Below are positions 19,481 through 28,055 of a DNA stretch of 64,000 bases, piece after piece; position 1 is the stretch's first letter, and each line of letters begins with the position of its first letter. A model generated the notes under the pieces. It worked only from the letters and a program-made list of their open reading frames with translations. It searched no databases and was not told where the DNA came from. Both the position numbers and the translations under genes were made by a program. This DNA is from an uncultured Anaerolineaceae bacterium (GTDB lineage Bacteria; Chloroflexota; Anaerolineae; Anaerolineales; Anaerolineaceae), in the NCBI GenBank assembly GCA_937920255.1, contig CALDSL010000003.1, positions 3,875 through 67,874 on the forward strand, given 5' to 3'.

Positions 19481-19482
19481 TC

Positions 19483-19851
19483 ATGGGGCGCCATTCTCCG
19501 TACCAGTTTGAACAGCCGCGCACGAATCGACAGGAAATTCATCCCATCTGGAGGCTGATTGGCCTGGCGATGCTGCTGTTGATCCCGTTTCTGTCCTACC
19601 TGGCGGCGATTGGGCTGCTGCAGGAGAATGCCAAACAGCGCTGGTTTCCCATTCCGGGCGATTTATTGATCCGCTGGGGAAATGACCCGATGCTGGGGAT
19701 CAAAATTCTGTTGACCCTGGTGATCGCATTTCTCCTGTATATGATTTTTATGATGGTGACGTTCATCCTGAACCGCTTTATCGCGCCGCCGCGCTATGGG
19801 CCGACGGATGCGCCGCAGGATTCGTACCGCGGGAGAAAGTACCGCCGTTAG
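19483..19851 (+). CDS. Small two-helix membrane protein in the Mo-hydroxylase operon
   Basis: A 122-residue protein I do not recognise. Two hydrophobic segments, about residues 18-44 (LIGLAMLLLIPFLSYLAAIG) and 66-92 (ILLTLVIAFLLYMIFMMVTF), suggest a hairpin in the membrane. The C-terminus is basic with RKYRR at the end. The ATG follows AAAGGGAGCTGATC and lies 2 bases after the FAD-FeS gene, so it is almost certainly translated with it. Its place between two subunits of one enzyme hints at membrane attachment, but that is inference. Confidence 0.7.
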   Translation: MGRHSPYQFEQPRTNRQEIHPIWRLIGLAMLLLIPFLSYLAAIGLLQENAKQRWFPIPGDLLIRWGNDPMLGIKILLTLVIAFLLYMIFMMVTFILNRFIAPPRYGPTDAPQDSYRGRKYRR

Positions 19852-19885
19852 GTTCAGGCACGCCGCCGTTTTTTTGGAGGTTGAA

Positions 19886-22111
19886 ATGTCGTATGTGGGG
19901 CAATCGGTCCGCAGGCTGGATGCCGTCGGTAAAGTAACCGGAGAAGCGCCGTACCCTGGCGATATAGACATGCCCAACCAGGCGTATATGAAGATCCTCT
20001 TCGCCAGGCGGGCGCATGCGATTATTCGCAAGATTGACACGAGCGCCGCGGAGGCGATGGAAGGCGTTCTGGCGGTGTTCACCGCCAAAGACGTACCTGT
20101 CAACGAATACGGATTGATCGTGCCCGACCAGCCGGTGCTGTGCGGGCCAGGTTCCAGCAAACCATACACTGACCGGGTGCGTTTTGTCGGGGATCAGGTG
20201 GCCCTGGTTGTAGCCGAGAGCGAGCAGATTGCCGACCGGGCGCGCGCGGCGATTGTGGTTGAGTACGAAGATCTACCACTGGTGGATGATCCGCTGGAAG
20301 CCGCCAAGGAAGGCGCGCTGCTGCTGCACCCTGACCGCGGATCGAACGTGTTTGTCAAATACCGCATCCGCAAGGGTTCGGTGGAAGAGGCCTTCCAGCG
20401 CGCGGATGTGATCATCGAAGGCGAGTACCGCACCCCGGTGCAGGAACATGCCTACCTGCAGCCGGAGGCCGGGCTGGGTTACATCGACGAAGAAGGCCGC
20501 GTGACGGTCATCACCGGCGGGCAATGGGTGCATGAAGACCAGGAGCAGATCGCGCATTCGCTCAACCTGCCCAAAGACCGCGTGCGGGTGATTTACCCAG
20601 CCATCGGCGGCGCGTTTGGCGGGCGTGAAGATATGTCGGTGCAGATCGTGCTCGGGCTGGCAGCCATGCGGCTGCATGAGCGTGGGATCAACCGCCCGGT
20701 AAAGATCATCTGGAACCGGGAAGAATCGATGATCGGCCACCACAAGCGCCACGCATTCTATATCCGCACGCGCTGGGGCGCCACCCGCGACGGCCGTGTG
20801 ATCGCGGTCGAAGCCGATGTGACTTCGGACGGCGGCGCATACGTGTATACCTCGGGCAAGGTGCTGGGCAACGCAACCCTGCTCGTCACCGGCCCGTACG
20901 ATATTGACAACGTCAAAGTCGACACGCGCTCGGTATATACCAACCATATCCCTGGCGGCGCATTCCGCGGGTTTGGCGGCCCGCAGGCGGCATTTGCCGC
21001 CGAAATGCAGATGAACAAACTCGCGCAGACGCTGGGCATCGACCCGGTGGAACTGCGCGAACGCAATATTTTCCGCGAGGGCTCACTGCTTTCGGTGATG
21101 ACGCCGCTGCCGCCCGGCGTTACCATGCCAGAGGTGCTGGAAAAGACCGCGCACGCCGCCGGGTGGGAAAAGACCGCCGCAGGCTGGCAGCGCCGCGGCC
21201 TGAGCGCGCAAAACCAGCCGGCCGGGCATATTCGCCGTGGAACCGGGGTTGCGATTGGCTTTAAGAACGTGGGTTTCTCTTTTGGCGCGCCCGAACACTG
21301 CTGGGCCACCATCGAGCTGCACGGCGGCGCGCGGGTCGAACGTGCTATTCTGCGCCACGCCGGCGCGGAGGTTGGGCAAGGCTCGCATAGCGCGTTTGTG
21401 CAGATGGCGGCCGAAGCGCTCGACCTGCCAATGGAATGCATTCAACTCATTGCCTCCGATACAGCCTACACCGATAATTCGGGCAGCGTTTCGGCCTCGC
21501 GCATGACGTTTATGGCGGGCAACGCCATCCGCGGCGCGGCGCAGGCAGCGCTGGAAAAATGGAATGCCGAAGAGCGGCCGGCGGTCGCCGCGTACATGTA
21601 CCGCCCGCCCAAAACCGAGCCGCTCGACCCGGAAACCGGCAAGAGCGAGCCGAATTTTGCCTACGGATATGTGGGCGAAGTGGTGGAAGTGGAGGTCGAC
21701 ACCGAGACCGGGCAGGTGCGCCTGTTGAAAGTGATCTGCGTGGATGATGTTGGCAAGGCGATCAATCCGCAGCAGGTGCTGGGCCAGGTGGAAGGCGCGG
21801 TGGTTCAAGCCGCCGGCTACACCTTGATGGAAGACTTCATCGAAAAAGACGGCCGGGTGCTGACGCCCTACCTGTCGAACTATCTCATCCCGACTGTTTT
21901 GGATATTCCGGAAACGGTCGAATCGCACCTGTTGGAGTACGCCGACCCGATCGGACCTTGGGGCGCGCGCGGCATGGGCGAAATGCCCTATCTCCCGCTG
22001 GCCGCGGCGATCGTTTCAGCGGTGCATGACGCCACCGGCGTGTGGATCAACGAGTTTCCGCTGACGGCGGAACGTGTCTTTGCCGCGCTTCACGGCGGAA
22101 AAGGCAAATAA
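19886..22111 (+). CDS. Molybdopterin-binding subunit of a xanthine-dehydrogenase-family enzyme
   Basis: A 741-residue large subunit that partners the FAD-FeS protein at 18065. Key motifs: GGAFGGREDMSVQ (molybdopterin loop, near residue 240), GGAFRGFGGPQAA (substrate-channel Arg), and GARGMGEMPYLPLAAAI near the C-terminus with the catalytic Glu. ATG 19886 is chosen because TTTGGAGG lies at 19873-19880; an earlier ATG at 19796 would overlap the membrane gene. The nearby YqeB/YqeC/MocA genes suggest a selenium-dependent cofactor, which sequence alone cannot prove. Confidence 0.9.
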   Translation: MSYVGQSVRRLDAVGKVTGEAPYPGDIDMPNQAYMKILFARRAHAIIRKIDTSAAEAMEGVLAVFTAKDVPVNEYGLIVPDQPVLCGPGSSKPYTDRVRFVGDQVALVVAESEQIADRARAAIVVEYEDLPLVDDPLEAAKEGALLLHPDRGSNVFVKYRIRKGSVEEAFQRADVIIEGEYRTPVQEHAYLQPEAGLGYIDEEGRVTVITGGQWVHEDQEQIAHSLNLPKDRVRVIYPAIGGAFGGREDMSVQIVLGLAAMRLHERGINRPVKIIWNREESMIGHHKRHAFYIRTRWGATRDGRVIAVEADVTSDGGAYVYTSGKVLGNATLLVTGPYDIDNVKVDTRSVYTNHIPGGAFRGFGGPQAAFAAEMQMNKLAQTLGIDPVELRERNIFREGSLLSVMTPLPPGVTMPEVLEKTAHAAGWEKTAAGWQRRGLSAQNQPAGHIRRGTGVAIGFKNVGFSFGAPEHCWATIELHGGARVERAILRHAGAEVGQGSHSAFVQMAAEALDLPMECIQLIASDTAYTDNSGSVSASRMTFMAGNAIRGAAQAALEKWNAEERPAVAAYMYRPPKTEPLDPETGKSEPNFAYGYVGEVVEVEVDTETGQVRLLKVICVDDVGKAINPQQVLGQVEGAVVQAAGYTLMEDFIEKDGRVLTPYLSNYLIPTVLDIPETVESHLLEYADPIGPWGARGMGEMPYLPLAAAIVSAVHDATGVWINEFPLTAERVFAALHGGKGK

Positions 22112-22163
22112 CGGCGCGCAGAATGCCTCACGCTTTGAGCAGCGCCAGGAACGCGGATAACGG

Positions 22164-22976
22164 ATGACCTTCATTGCACTTCTTCGTGGCGGTGGTGATC
22201 TCGCCAGCGGCGTGGCCTACCGGCTGGCGCGCTGCGGGGCGCAGGTGGTGATTACCGAGTTGGAGCAACCGCGCGCGGTGCGGCGGCTGGTGAGCTTTTC
22301 GCAGGCGGTGTACGACGGCGAGATTGTCATTGAAGGGCTGCGCGGGCGCCGCGTGGAAGGCATCGACGCCGTACGCGAGACGCTGGAACGCGGCGAGATT
22401 GCCGTGATCGTAGACCCGCCCGCCGCGATCCACGCCGCCCTGCGGCCACATCTGCTGGTGGACGGGCGCATGATCAAGCGCGCACCGGAGCCGGAACTGC
22501 ACATGGCCCGTTTGGTGGTGGGTCTCGGCCCGGGCTTCACCGCCGGCGCCGATTGCCACGCGGTGATCGAAACCATGCGCGGCGCTTATCTCGGCCGGGT
22601 GTACTGGCAGGGTTTGGCTGAAGCCGACACCGGCCAGCCGGAAACCGTGCAGGGGCATCAGGGTGATCGCGTGATCCGCGCTCCAGTCGATGGCGTTCTG
22701 CAGGCCCACGCCCGGCTGGGATCTCATCTGGACGCCGGGCAGCCAATCTGCAGCGTCGACGGGCATGAAGTCACAGCGCCGTTCGCAGGAAACCTGCGCG
22801 GTCTGATGATGCCGGGTTTGCAGGTTCGCTGCGGGGAAAAGATCGGCGACCTGGACCCGCGTGACGATCCGCGGCTGGCGCATCTGATTTCGGATAAAGC
22901 CCTGGCCATCGGCGGGGGAGTGCTGGAAGCGGTGCTTTCCCGCCCCGACATGCGACCGCTGTTCTGCCTGCCATGA
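22164..22976 (+). CDS. yqeB: YqeB/EF2563-type selenium-dependent molybdenum hydroxylase protein
   Basis: A 270-residue protein starting TFIALLRGGGDLASGVAYRLARCG, the Rossmann-like opening of the YqeB/EF2563 family. VYDGEIVIEG, LVVGLGPGFTAGADCHAVIETMRGA and a biotinyl-like C-terminal domain (RAPVDGVLQAHARLG, VTAPFAGNLRGLM) follow. This family marks genomes with selenium-dependent molybdenum hydroxylases and is related to XdhC. Its biochemical role is unproven. Its stop overlaps the start of the next gene by 4 bases. Confidence 0.9.
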   Translation: MTFIALLRGGGDLASGVAYRLARCGAQVVITELEQPRAVRRLVSFSQAVYDGEIVIEGLRGRRVEGIDAVRETLERGEIAVIVDPPAAIHAALRPHLLVDGRMIKRAPEPELHMARLVVGLGPGFTAGADCHAVIETMRGAYLGRVYWQGLAEADTGQPETVQGHQGDRVIRAPVDGVLQAHARLGSHLDAGQPICSVDGHEVTAPFAGNLRGLMMPGLQVRCGEKIGDLDPRDDPRLAHLISDKALAIGGGVLEAVLSRPDMRPLFCLP

Positions 22977-24295
22977 AATTGCGCGACGCCTTCCGTCTCC
23001 ATCCTTTGCCGCGCCTGGCGCTGACCGGCTCGGGCGGAAAAACGAGCGCGCTGTTTCAACTGGCGGGCGAATGGGACGGTCCGGTGCTGCTGACAACCAC
23101 CACGCATCTTTCGGTGGAACAGGCGCAACGCGCCAGCCACCACTGGATGGTCAAGGACCCGCGCGAGCTGGTCGAACGCGAAACCGACCTGCTGCAGCCC
23201 GGGTCCACGCTGATCACCAGCGCGGAAGGCGCGGATGGCCGCACGCCGGGGGCCAGCGTGGAAGTTCTGGCGGCGCTGGTGGAAATTGCCGACACTTACG
23301 GTCTGCCGCTGCTGGTCGAAGCGGACGGCTCGCGCATGCTGCCGCTCAAAGTGCCCGCTGAACATGAGCCGGCCGTACCGGTCTGGGCGGACACAGTGGT
23401 TGTCGTGGCGGGTCTCTCGGCCCTCGGGCGGCCGCTAACCGCCGAATGGGTGCACCGACCTGAGCGTTTCGCCGCGCTGGCGGATGCGCCATTGGGCAGC
23501 CCGATCAGCGCTGAGATGATCGCCCGCGTGCTGGTCAGCTCGCAGGGCGGAATGAAAGGCATTCCGCCTGGGGCAAGGCGCATCGCGCTGCTCAACCAGG
23601 CAGATACGCCCGAACAAGCCGCTGCCGCCGCGGAGATCGCCGCACTGCTGCAGCAGCATTACGATGCCGTGGTGTGCGCCTCACTGCAGCACGGACGCGT
23701 GGAGGCAGTGTATGAACGCGCGTGCGCGGTGATTCTGGCCGCGGGCAAGTCCGAGCGCTTTGGCGCGCCCAAGGTGCTGCTGGACTGGAGCGGCAAGCCT
23801 CTGGTGCGGCGCAGCGCCGAGGGCGCGCTGCAAGCCGGGCTGGAAACCGTGGTCGTCACCGGGGCGCATGACCGCGAAATCCGCGCGGCGCTGGAAGGCC
23901 TGCCGGTGCAGATCGTAGCCAACACGCGCTGGGAGGAAGGGCAGAGCACATCCCTCCAGGCCGGTCTGGCAGCCGTAGGCAATGCCGGTTCGGTGATTTT
24001 TCTGCTGGCCGACCAGCCGTTTGCCAGCGCTGAGGTTCTACACGCCCTGTTGGATGCTCACCAGCGTACGCTGGCGCCGGTGATTGCCCCGCGCGTGAAC
24101 GGGCGCAGGGCCAACCCGGTGCTGTTTGACCAGGTGACCTTCACGGATCTGGAAAATGTGCGCGGCGACCAGGGCGGCAGGGCGGTGATGACGCATTGGC
24201 CGGTCACGTATGTGGACGTGGACGACGCGCGCCTGCTGGTGGATATCGACACGCCCGAGGACTACCGCCGGCTGCTGGAAGCCGGAGACGAATGA
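22973..24295 (+). CDS. yqeC: YqeC-MocA fusion: selenium/molybdenum cofactor protein
   Basis: A 440-residue fusion. Residues 1 to about 245 are YqeC: ALTGSGGKTSALFQLA is a P-loop-like start, then LLTTTTHLS and LLVEADGSRMLPLK. From about 250 on is a MobA/MocA-like nucleotidyltransferase (CAVILAAGKSERFGAPKVLL, LLADQPFAS, VDIDTPEDYRRLL). MocA enzymes convert molybdopterin cofactor to its cytosine dinucleotide form, releasing pyrophosphate. YqeC and MocA are separate proteins in Escherichia coli. It starts inside the yqeB stop and ends inside the start of a second MocA gene (ATGA). Confidence 0.9.
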   Translation: MKLRDAFRLHPLPRLALTGSGGKTSALFQLAGEWDGPVLLTTTTHLSVEQAQRASHHWMVKDPRELVERETDLLQPGSTLITSAEGADGRTPGASVEVLAALVEIADTYGLPLLVEADGSRMLPLKVPAEHEPAVPVWADTVVVVAGLSALGRPLTAEWVHRPERFAALADAPLGSPISAEMIARVLVSSQGGMKGIPPGARRIALLNQADTPEQAAAAAEIAALLQQHYDAVVCASLQHGRVEAVYERACAVILAAGKSERFGAPKVLLDWSGKPLVRRSAEGALQAGLETVVVTGAHDREIRAALEGLPVQIVANTRWEEGQSTSLQAGLAAVGNAGSVIFLLADQPFASAEVLHALLDAHQRTLAPVIAPRVNGRRANPVLFDQVTFTDLENVRGDQGGRAVMTHWPVTYVDVDDARLLVDIDTPEDYRRLLEAGDE

Positions 24296-24903
24296 GCGTA
24301 AAAAGCAGCGGTCTCGCAGTCGGCGCGGTGGTTCTCGCCGCCGGGCAATCCAGGCGCATGGGAACGCCAAAGATGCTGTTGCCGTGGGGCGATACGACCG
24401 TCATCGGCCGTGTGGCGCGGTTGCTCAAAGATGCCGGGGTGGCGCAGATGGTGGTGGTGACCGGCGCCAACCGGACGGAAGTTGAGGCCGCCCTGCAAGA
24501 GGAAGAAATCCTTCTGGCGCATAACAGCCAGTACCAGCGCGGCGAGATGCTGACCTCACTTCAGGTGGGGCTGCACGCATTGCGTGAGGATATCCAGGCT
24601 GCGCTGGTGGTGCTGGGTGACCAGCCGCAGATTGAGGGCCAGGTGGTACGGCAAATCACTGAGCGTGCGGGCGAAAGCGCCCAGCCGCTGGTGGTTCCCA
24701 GCTACCAGAAACGCCGCGGGCATCCGTGGTTGGTGCGTCGCGCGCTGTGGTCCGAGCTATACGCGATGGATGGCGAGCGGGAGACGCTGCGCGATTTTCT
24801 CAACCGCCGCGCGCAGCAGATCGAGTACGTAAACGTGGACACCGGCTCGGTGCTGCTCGACCTGGACACGCCTGAAGATTATCAAAGCCAGCGGCCGGAT
24901 TAG
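24292..24903 (+). CDS. mocA: Second MocA-type molybdopterin nucleotidyltransferase
   Basis: A 203-residue nucleotidyltransferase. GAVVLAAGQSRRMGTPKMLLP at residues 10-30 is the nucleotide-binding signature, VVLGDQPQI the metal-binding Asp, and LLDLDTPEDYQ the family C-terminus. Start ATG 24292 overlaps the stop of the YqeC-MocA gene. The two MocA domains are only moderately alike, so they may load different cofactor forms into the two hydroxylases, or one may use another nucleotide. It is the last gene of the plus-strand block. Confidence 0.87.
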   Translation: MSVKSSGLAVGAVVLAAGQSRRMGTPKMLLPWGDTTVIGRVARLLKDAGVAQMVVVTGANRTEVEAALQEEEILLAHNSQYQRGEMLTSLQVGLHALREDIQAALVVLGDQPQIEGQVVRQITERAGESAQPLVVPSYQKRRGHPWLVRRALWSELYAMDGERETLRDFLNRRAQQIEYVNVDTGSVLLDLDTPEDYQSQRPD

Positions 24904-24925
24904 TTGTTCTAATACCGAATATAGG

Positions 24926-25000
24926 AAATAAACCGCGAAGAACGCGAAGAGCGCGAAGATTTTTTCCTTGCTCTTTCTTCGCGCTCTTCGCGGTTTATTT
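24926..25000. terminator. Bidirectional terminator made of a CGCGAAGA-type inverted repeat
   Basis: Arms 24926-24950 and 24976-25000 are complementary at 24 of 25 positions. The left arm is itself repetitive (GCGAAGA three times through 24959). A T-run follows the right arm. It lies between convergent mocA and sirtuin genes, fitting a two-way terminator. A short similar stretch (ACCGCGAAGAGAT) occurs near 57460, so the unit may be a dispersed repeat. Confidence 0.7.
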
Positions 25001-25015
25001 TTTACGTTCCGCCTG

Positions 25016-25771
25016 TTACTCGCGCGGCCAGGCGGCGTCGACCAGCCGGGGAAGGGCAATTCCTGCCGGCGCTGCCACCGAATAACGCGCGTGCACCGAG
25101 AGCGGCGTGGGCTGCGGGTTGATCTCCACCACATCACCGTGCGCGCGGATGGCCTCGTATGGAAGCGAAGCCGCCGGTTCCACCACGCCAGACGTGCCGA
25201 TCGAAAAGAACAGATCGCATTCCTGGCTGGCTTGCAGGGCGGTCAGCAGCGCGCGGTGGGGCAGCGACTCTCCAAACCAGACCACATCCGGGCGCAGACG
25301 GCCGCCGCACTCGGGGCAATGCGGGACGGCGCCAGGGACGTTTTCCCACACCTCGAAATGACGCCCATCCCGTTCGCAGCGGGCGGAGAACAGGTTGCCG
25401 TGCAGCTCGATGATATTGCGGCTGCCGGCCTTCCGGTGCAGGCCGTCGATATTTTGGGTGATCAGCGTAAACACCGGCGTGCGCGCTTCCATCACGGCCA
25501 GGGCGATATGGCCCGGATTGGGCTCTGCGTGCTGCACCAGCCCCATGCGCCACCGGTACCACTCCCACACCAGCAGCGGATCATTTTGAAATGCCTCCGG
25601 AGTCGCAAGCTCGGCGGGTTTGTAGCTGGCCCACAAACCGGTTTGCGAATCGCGAAAAGTGGGAATACCACTTTCCGCTGAGATACCCGCGCCTGTGAGT
25701 ACAGTCACACGGCGGGCGGTTCGAAGTTTCTCGACCAGTTCTTCGGAAAATGTATGTGTGGTCTGTGCCAT
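25016..25771 (-). CDS. cobB: Sir2-family NAD-dependent protein deacylase
   Basis: A 251-residue sirtuin removing acyl groups from lysines with NAD. GAGISAESGIPTFRD at residues 27-41 and TQNIDGLH near 104 bind NAD, and ELHG supplies the catalytic His. The segment EWYRWRM gives a Y-x2-R pair, the pocket motif of desuccinylating sirtuins such as Escherichia coli CobB. The zinc site looks reduced: one Cys in SARCERDG and two in CPEC, instead of four, again as in CobB. It is convergent with mocA and divergent from the aminotransferase gene. Confidence 0.9.
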   Translation of the reverse strand: MAQTTHTFSEELVEKLRTARRVTVLTGAGISAESGIPTFRDSQTGLWASYKPAELATPEAFQNDPLLVWEWYRWRMGLVQHAEPNPGHIALAVMEARTPVFTLITQNIDGLHRKAGSRNIIELHGNLFSARCERDGRHFEVWENVPGAVPHCPECGGRLRPDVVWFGESLPHRALLTALQASQECDLFFSIGTSGVVEPAASLPYEAIRAHGDVVEINPQPTPLSVHARYSVAAPAGIALPRLVDAAWPRE

Positions 25772-25895
25772 CCCGTCCCAACTTAAATGGTGTTATCAGA
25801 CAATTGACACTGATCGTATTGTACCAGAGGTACAGGAAAACCTGGGTTATAATGCCAACTGCGTCCTGTATGATGGCGCAGATCAAAACTGATGG

Positions 25896-26756
25896 ATGGT
25901 GAACATGGGTGAGGTGTCTGTCTGGCAGTTACGTCCCGCGCGCGTATACGGCGGCGAGGCGCTGCCTGTCCAACTGGATACGGCTCCGGGTAGCCTGGAT
26001 GAATCATCGAAAATGCTGCCGGGCGGTGGGTATACCACATTCCGCACCTTTGGTGCTAACCGGGTGATGCAATTTGACAGCCATATTGCCCGGCTGGAGG
26101 AAACCGCGCGGCTGGCCGGCAAACCGGTGACGCTTCCCGCAACACACGTGCGCGCTGCGCTGCGCCAGGCGGTGACAAGCTATCCATCTGAAGAAAAGCG
26201 CGTGCGCATTACCCTCGACCTGGAACAGGAAATCGGAAGCGTGTACATCGCGGTCGAGGAACTGCGTGTTCCCGCAGCCGACCAATACCTGCACGGTGTC
26301 CGTACCGTCACCCGCCAGGCGCGCCGTGAGAACCCCAAAGCCAAGCTAACCAACTTTATCAAAACTGCCGGCGCCATTCGCGGCGAATTACCACCCGGCA
26401 TCAATGAAGCGCTCATGGTGGCGAACGGGACGATCCTGGAAGGGCTGACAAGCAATTTCTTCGCGATCATCGAAGGCGAGTTGTGGACTGCGGAAGAGGG
26501 CGTGCTCTCGGGCCTGACGCGCGCGCTGGTGCTGGAAGAAGCCACCGCCACGGGACTGGTGATTCGCCTGAGCCCGGTTCCCGTCGATAGCCTGCCGCGG
26601 GCGCAGGAAGCCTTTATCACCAGCGCCAGCCGGGCGGTGCTGCCCGTGATCCAAATTGACGATCTGCTGATCGGCGACGGCCAACCAGGCCCGGTCACGC
26701 TGGATCTGCTGGCGCGCTACCAGGCACGCATCGAAGCCGAAACCGAAGCGATCTGA
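25896..26756 (+). CDS. Class IV PLP aminotransferase (branched-chain / D-amino acid / ADC-lyase type)
   Basis: A 286-residue PLP enzyme. AKLTNFIKTAGA near residue 150 carries the likely PLP lysine, and ILEGLTSNFFAI near 184 is the conserved phosphate-binding and Glu motif. FRTFGANRVMQFDSHIARLEE near residue 48 is the family N-terminal signature. The substrate may be a branched-chain or D-amino acid, or aminodeoxychorismate; the sequence does not decide. A TATAAT box at 25848-25853 is a plausible -10. The start ATG 25896 could alternatively be 25905. Confidence 0.82.
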   Translation: MVNMGEVSVWQLRPARVYGGEALPVQLDTAPGSLDESSKMLPGGGYTTFRTFGANRVMQFDSHIARLEETARLAGKPVTLPATHVRAALRQAVTSYPSEEKRVRITLDLEQEIGSVYIAVEELRVPAADQYLHGVRTVTRQARRENPKAKLTNFIKTAGAIRGELPPGINEALMVANGTILEGLTSNFFAIIEGELWTAEEGVLSGLTRALVLEEATATGLVIRLSPVPVDSLPRAQEAFITSASRAVLPVIQIDDLLIGDGQPGPVTLDLLARYQARIEAETEAI

Positions 26757-26762
26757 CGCAGG

Positions 26763-27056
26763 TCAGATCTCAAACATCTGCGGGTCTTCCGGATCATCGG
26801 GCGTAGTCTCGCCGTCCGGCGGCAGCTCGTACTTGCCAGCCTGCATATCGATCAGGATCTGGCGCGCTTCTTCGGCCTGCGCCTCGGGAACGCGGATGTC
26901 CACCTGTCCCAGCGGGGTGATGGTCAGGCCGTAGGTCATGCCAACGCTTTCTTCATAGGCCAGCACCTGAATGCCGTGTGACTCTAAAAACGCGCGGATC
27001 ATCTGTCCTTCCAACTGCCCATTGGCCACGTACACGACAACATACTCTTCCGGCAT
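26763..27056 (-). CDS. DUF2007 family small protein
   Basis: A 97-residue acidic protein. YVVVYVANGQLEGQMIRAF at residues 5-23 and RVPEAQAEEARQILIDM near 55 fit DUF2007, a small ferredoxin-like fold proposed to act in signalling; its role is unknown. The ATG at 27056 is preferred to a long in-frame extension, which overlaps the next gene and has shadow-like composition. It is the last of a minus-strand run and is convergent with the aminotransferase. Confidence 0.75.
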   Translation of the reverse strand: MPEEYVVVYVANGQLEGQMIRAFLESHGIQVLAYEESVGMTYGLTITPLGQVDIRVPEAQAEEARQILIDMQAGKYELPPDGETTPDDPEDPQMFEI

Positions 27057-27088
27057 GGGTATCTCCTCTCTACAGCCTAAGGCGCAGC

Positions 27089-27430
27089 CTAAAGCTCTTC
27101 CGCCGCGGCCTGTTCCGCCAGGTTCAGCATTTCGTCCAGGCGCTGCTGGTAGCGCCGGTACTGCGCCAGCAGCGAGCCGTGTTCCTTTACCGGAGCGCTT
27201 TCCAGCGCAGCGTGGAGCTGGCCGGCATCCGGGTAATCGCCATGGACTTTCTCGCCGCCAAGCACGCGGATCACGCGCTCGGTGACAAAGCGGTCGTAGG
27301 CCTGCATCTGCTGGTGGATCGGCTGCAGCGGATGGCCAGCATCGATTTCCGGCAGCGCCGCCGACTTCTGGCCGATCACCATCTTCTTCAACTGCGATCG
27401 TGCGTCCATTTGCGACTGTTGGGTTCCCAT
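27089..27430 (-). CDS. Conserved-looking hypothetical protein, 113 residues
   Basis: I do not recognise this protein. It is 113 residues, charged, without membrane segments or Cys. It is probably mostly helical, with a coiled-coil-like end (LLAQYRRYQQRLDEMLNLAEQAAAEEL). A GGGAGG site lies just upstream on the minus strand. It is 32 bases upstream of the DUF2007 gene and 37 bases downstream of the methyltransferase, so all three may be cotranscribed. Confidence 0.6.
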   Translation of the reverse strand: MGTQQSQMDARSQLKKMVIGQKSAALPEIDAGHPLQPIHQQMQAYDRFVTERVIRVLGGEKVHGDYPDAGQLHAALESAPVKEHGSLLAQYRRYQQRLDEMLNLAEQAAAEEL

Positions 27431-27467
27431 TTTTTCCTCCCTTCATACGCTCGCAGGATAATATTTA

Positions 27468-28040
27468 TTATCCTGTAGGCCGGCGCGCGATCATGCTGGC
27501 CACCGCTTTCTGATGCCCGTGATCCGACTCGACCCAGCCCTCGCGGTAGACCAGGATGTCCCAGCCGGCAAAAGCGGCTCGTAACTCGCCCGGTTCGAGC
27601 AAGTGCGCCGGGTTCAACTCGGGTTTAACGGTGCGCATCAGGCTTGCCAGGGTTTCAAACACCAGCACACCGCCCGGTTTGAGCAGGCGCGAATACTCAT
27701 AAAACCAGTTGCGCTCCAGAAAGTACAGGTTGAGTATCACATCAAACGCGGCGGGGGGAAAACGGTAATGTTCCAGGTCGGCTACGGCGGCCATCAGCCG
27801 CGGGCAGCGCTGGCTGGCTAAGCGCGCGGCGGTGATGGAGATATCCACGCCAATCACTTCCAGGCCGCGCTCGAGCAAAAACTGGCTGTTCTGCCCCATG
27901 CCCATCGCCAGGTCGAGCGCCAGACCGTGCTCGGGCAGCAAGCGGGCGTTTTCCACCAGAAACGGCCGCGCGGCCTGGTGCCAGTCGCCGCGTGCTTCCT
28001 GGTAGCGTTTGTTCCAGCGAATTGCGTCCGATTGCGCCAT
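27468..28040 (-). CDS. Class I SAM-dependent methyltransferase
   Basis: A 190-residue methyltransferase. ALDLAMGMGQNSQFLLERG near residues 41-59 is motif I, VIGVDISITAARLA the acidic motif II, and LLKPGGVLVFETL a motif V/VI stretch. The small size and N-terminal RWNKRYQE resemble TehB-like or tellurite-resistance methyltransferases, though the substrate is unknown. It follows the MrfB-like gene after 15 bases on the same strand. Confidence 0.82.
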   Translation of the reverse strand: MAQSDAIRWNKRYQEARGDWHQAARPFLVENARLLPEHGLALDLAMGMGQNSQFLLERGLEVIGVDISITAARLASQRCPRLMAAVADLEHYRFPPAAFDVILNLYFLERNWFYEYSRLLKPGGVLVFETLASLMRTVKPELNPAHLLEPGELRAAFAGWDILVYREGWVESDHGHQKAVASMIARRPTG

Positions 28041-28055
28041 GATGGCTATTGTACC

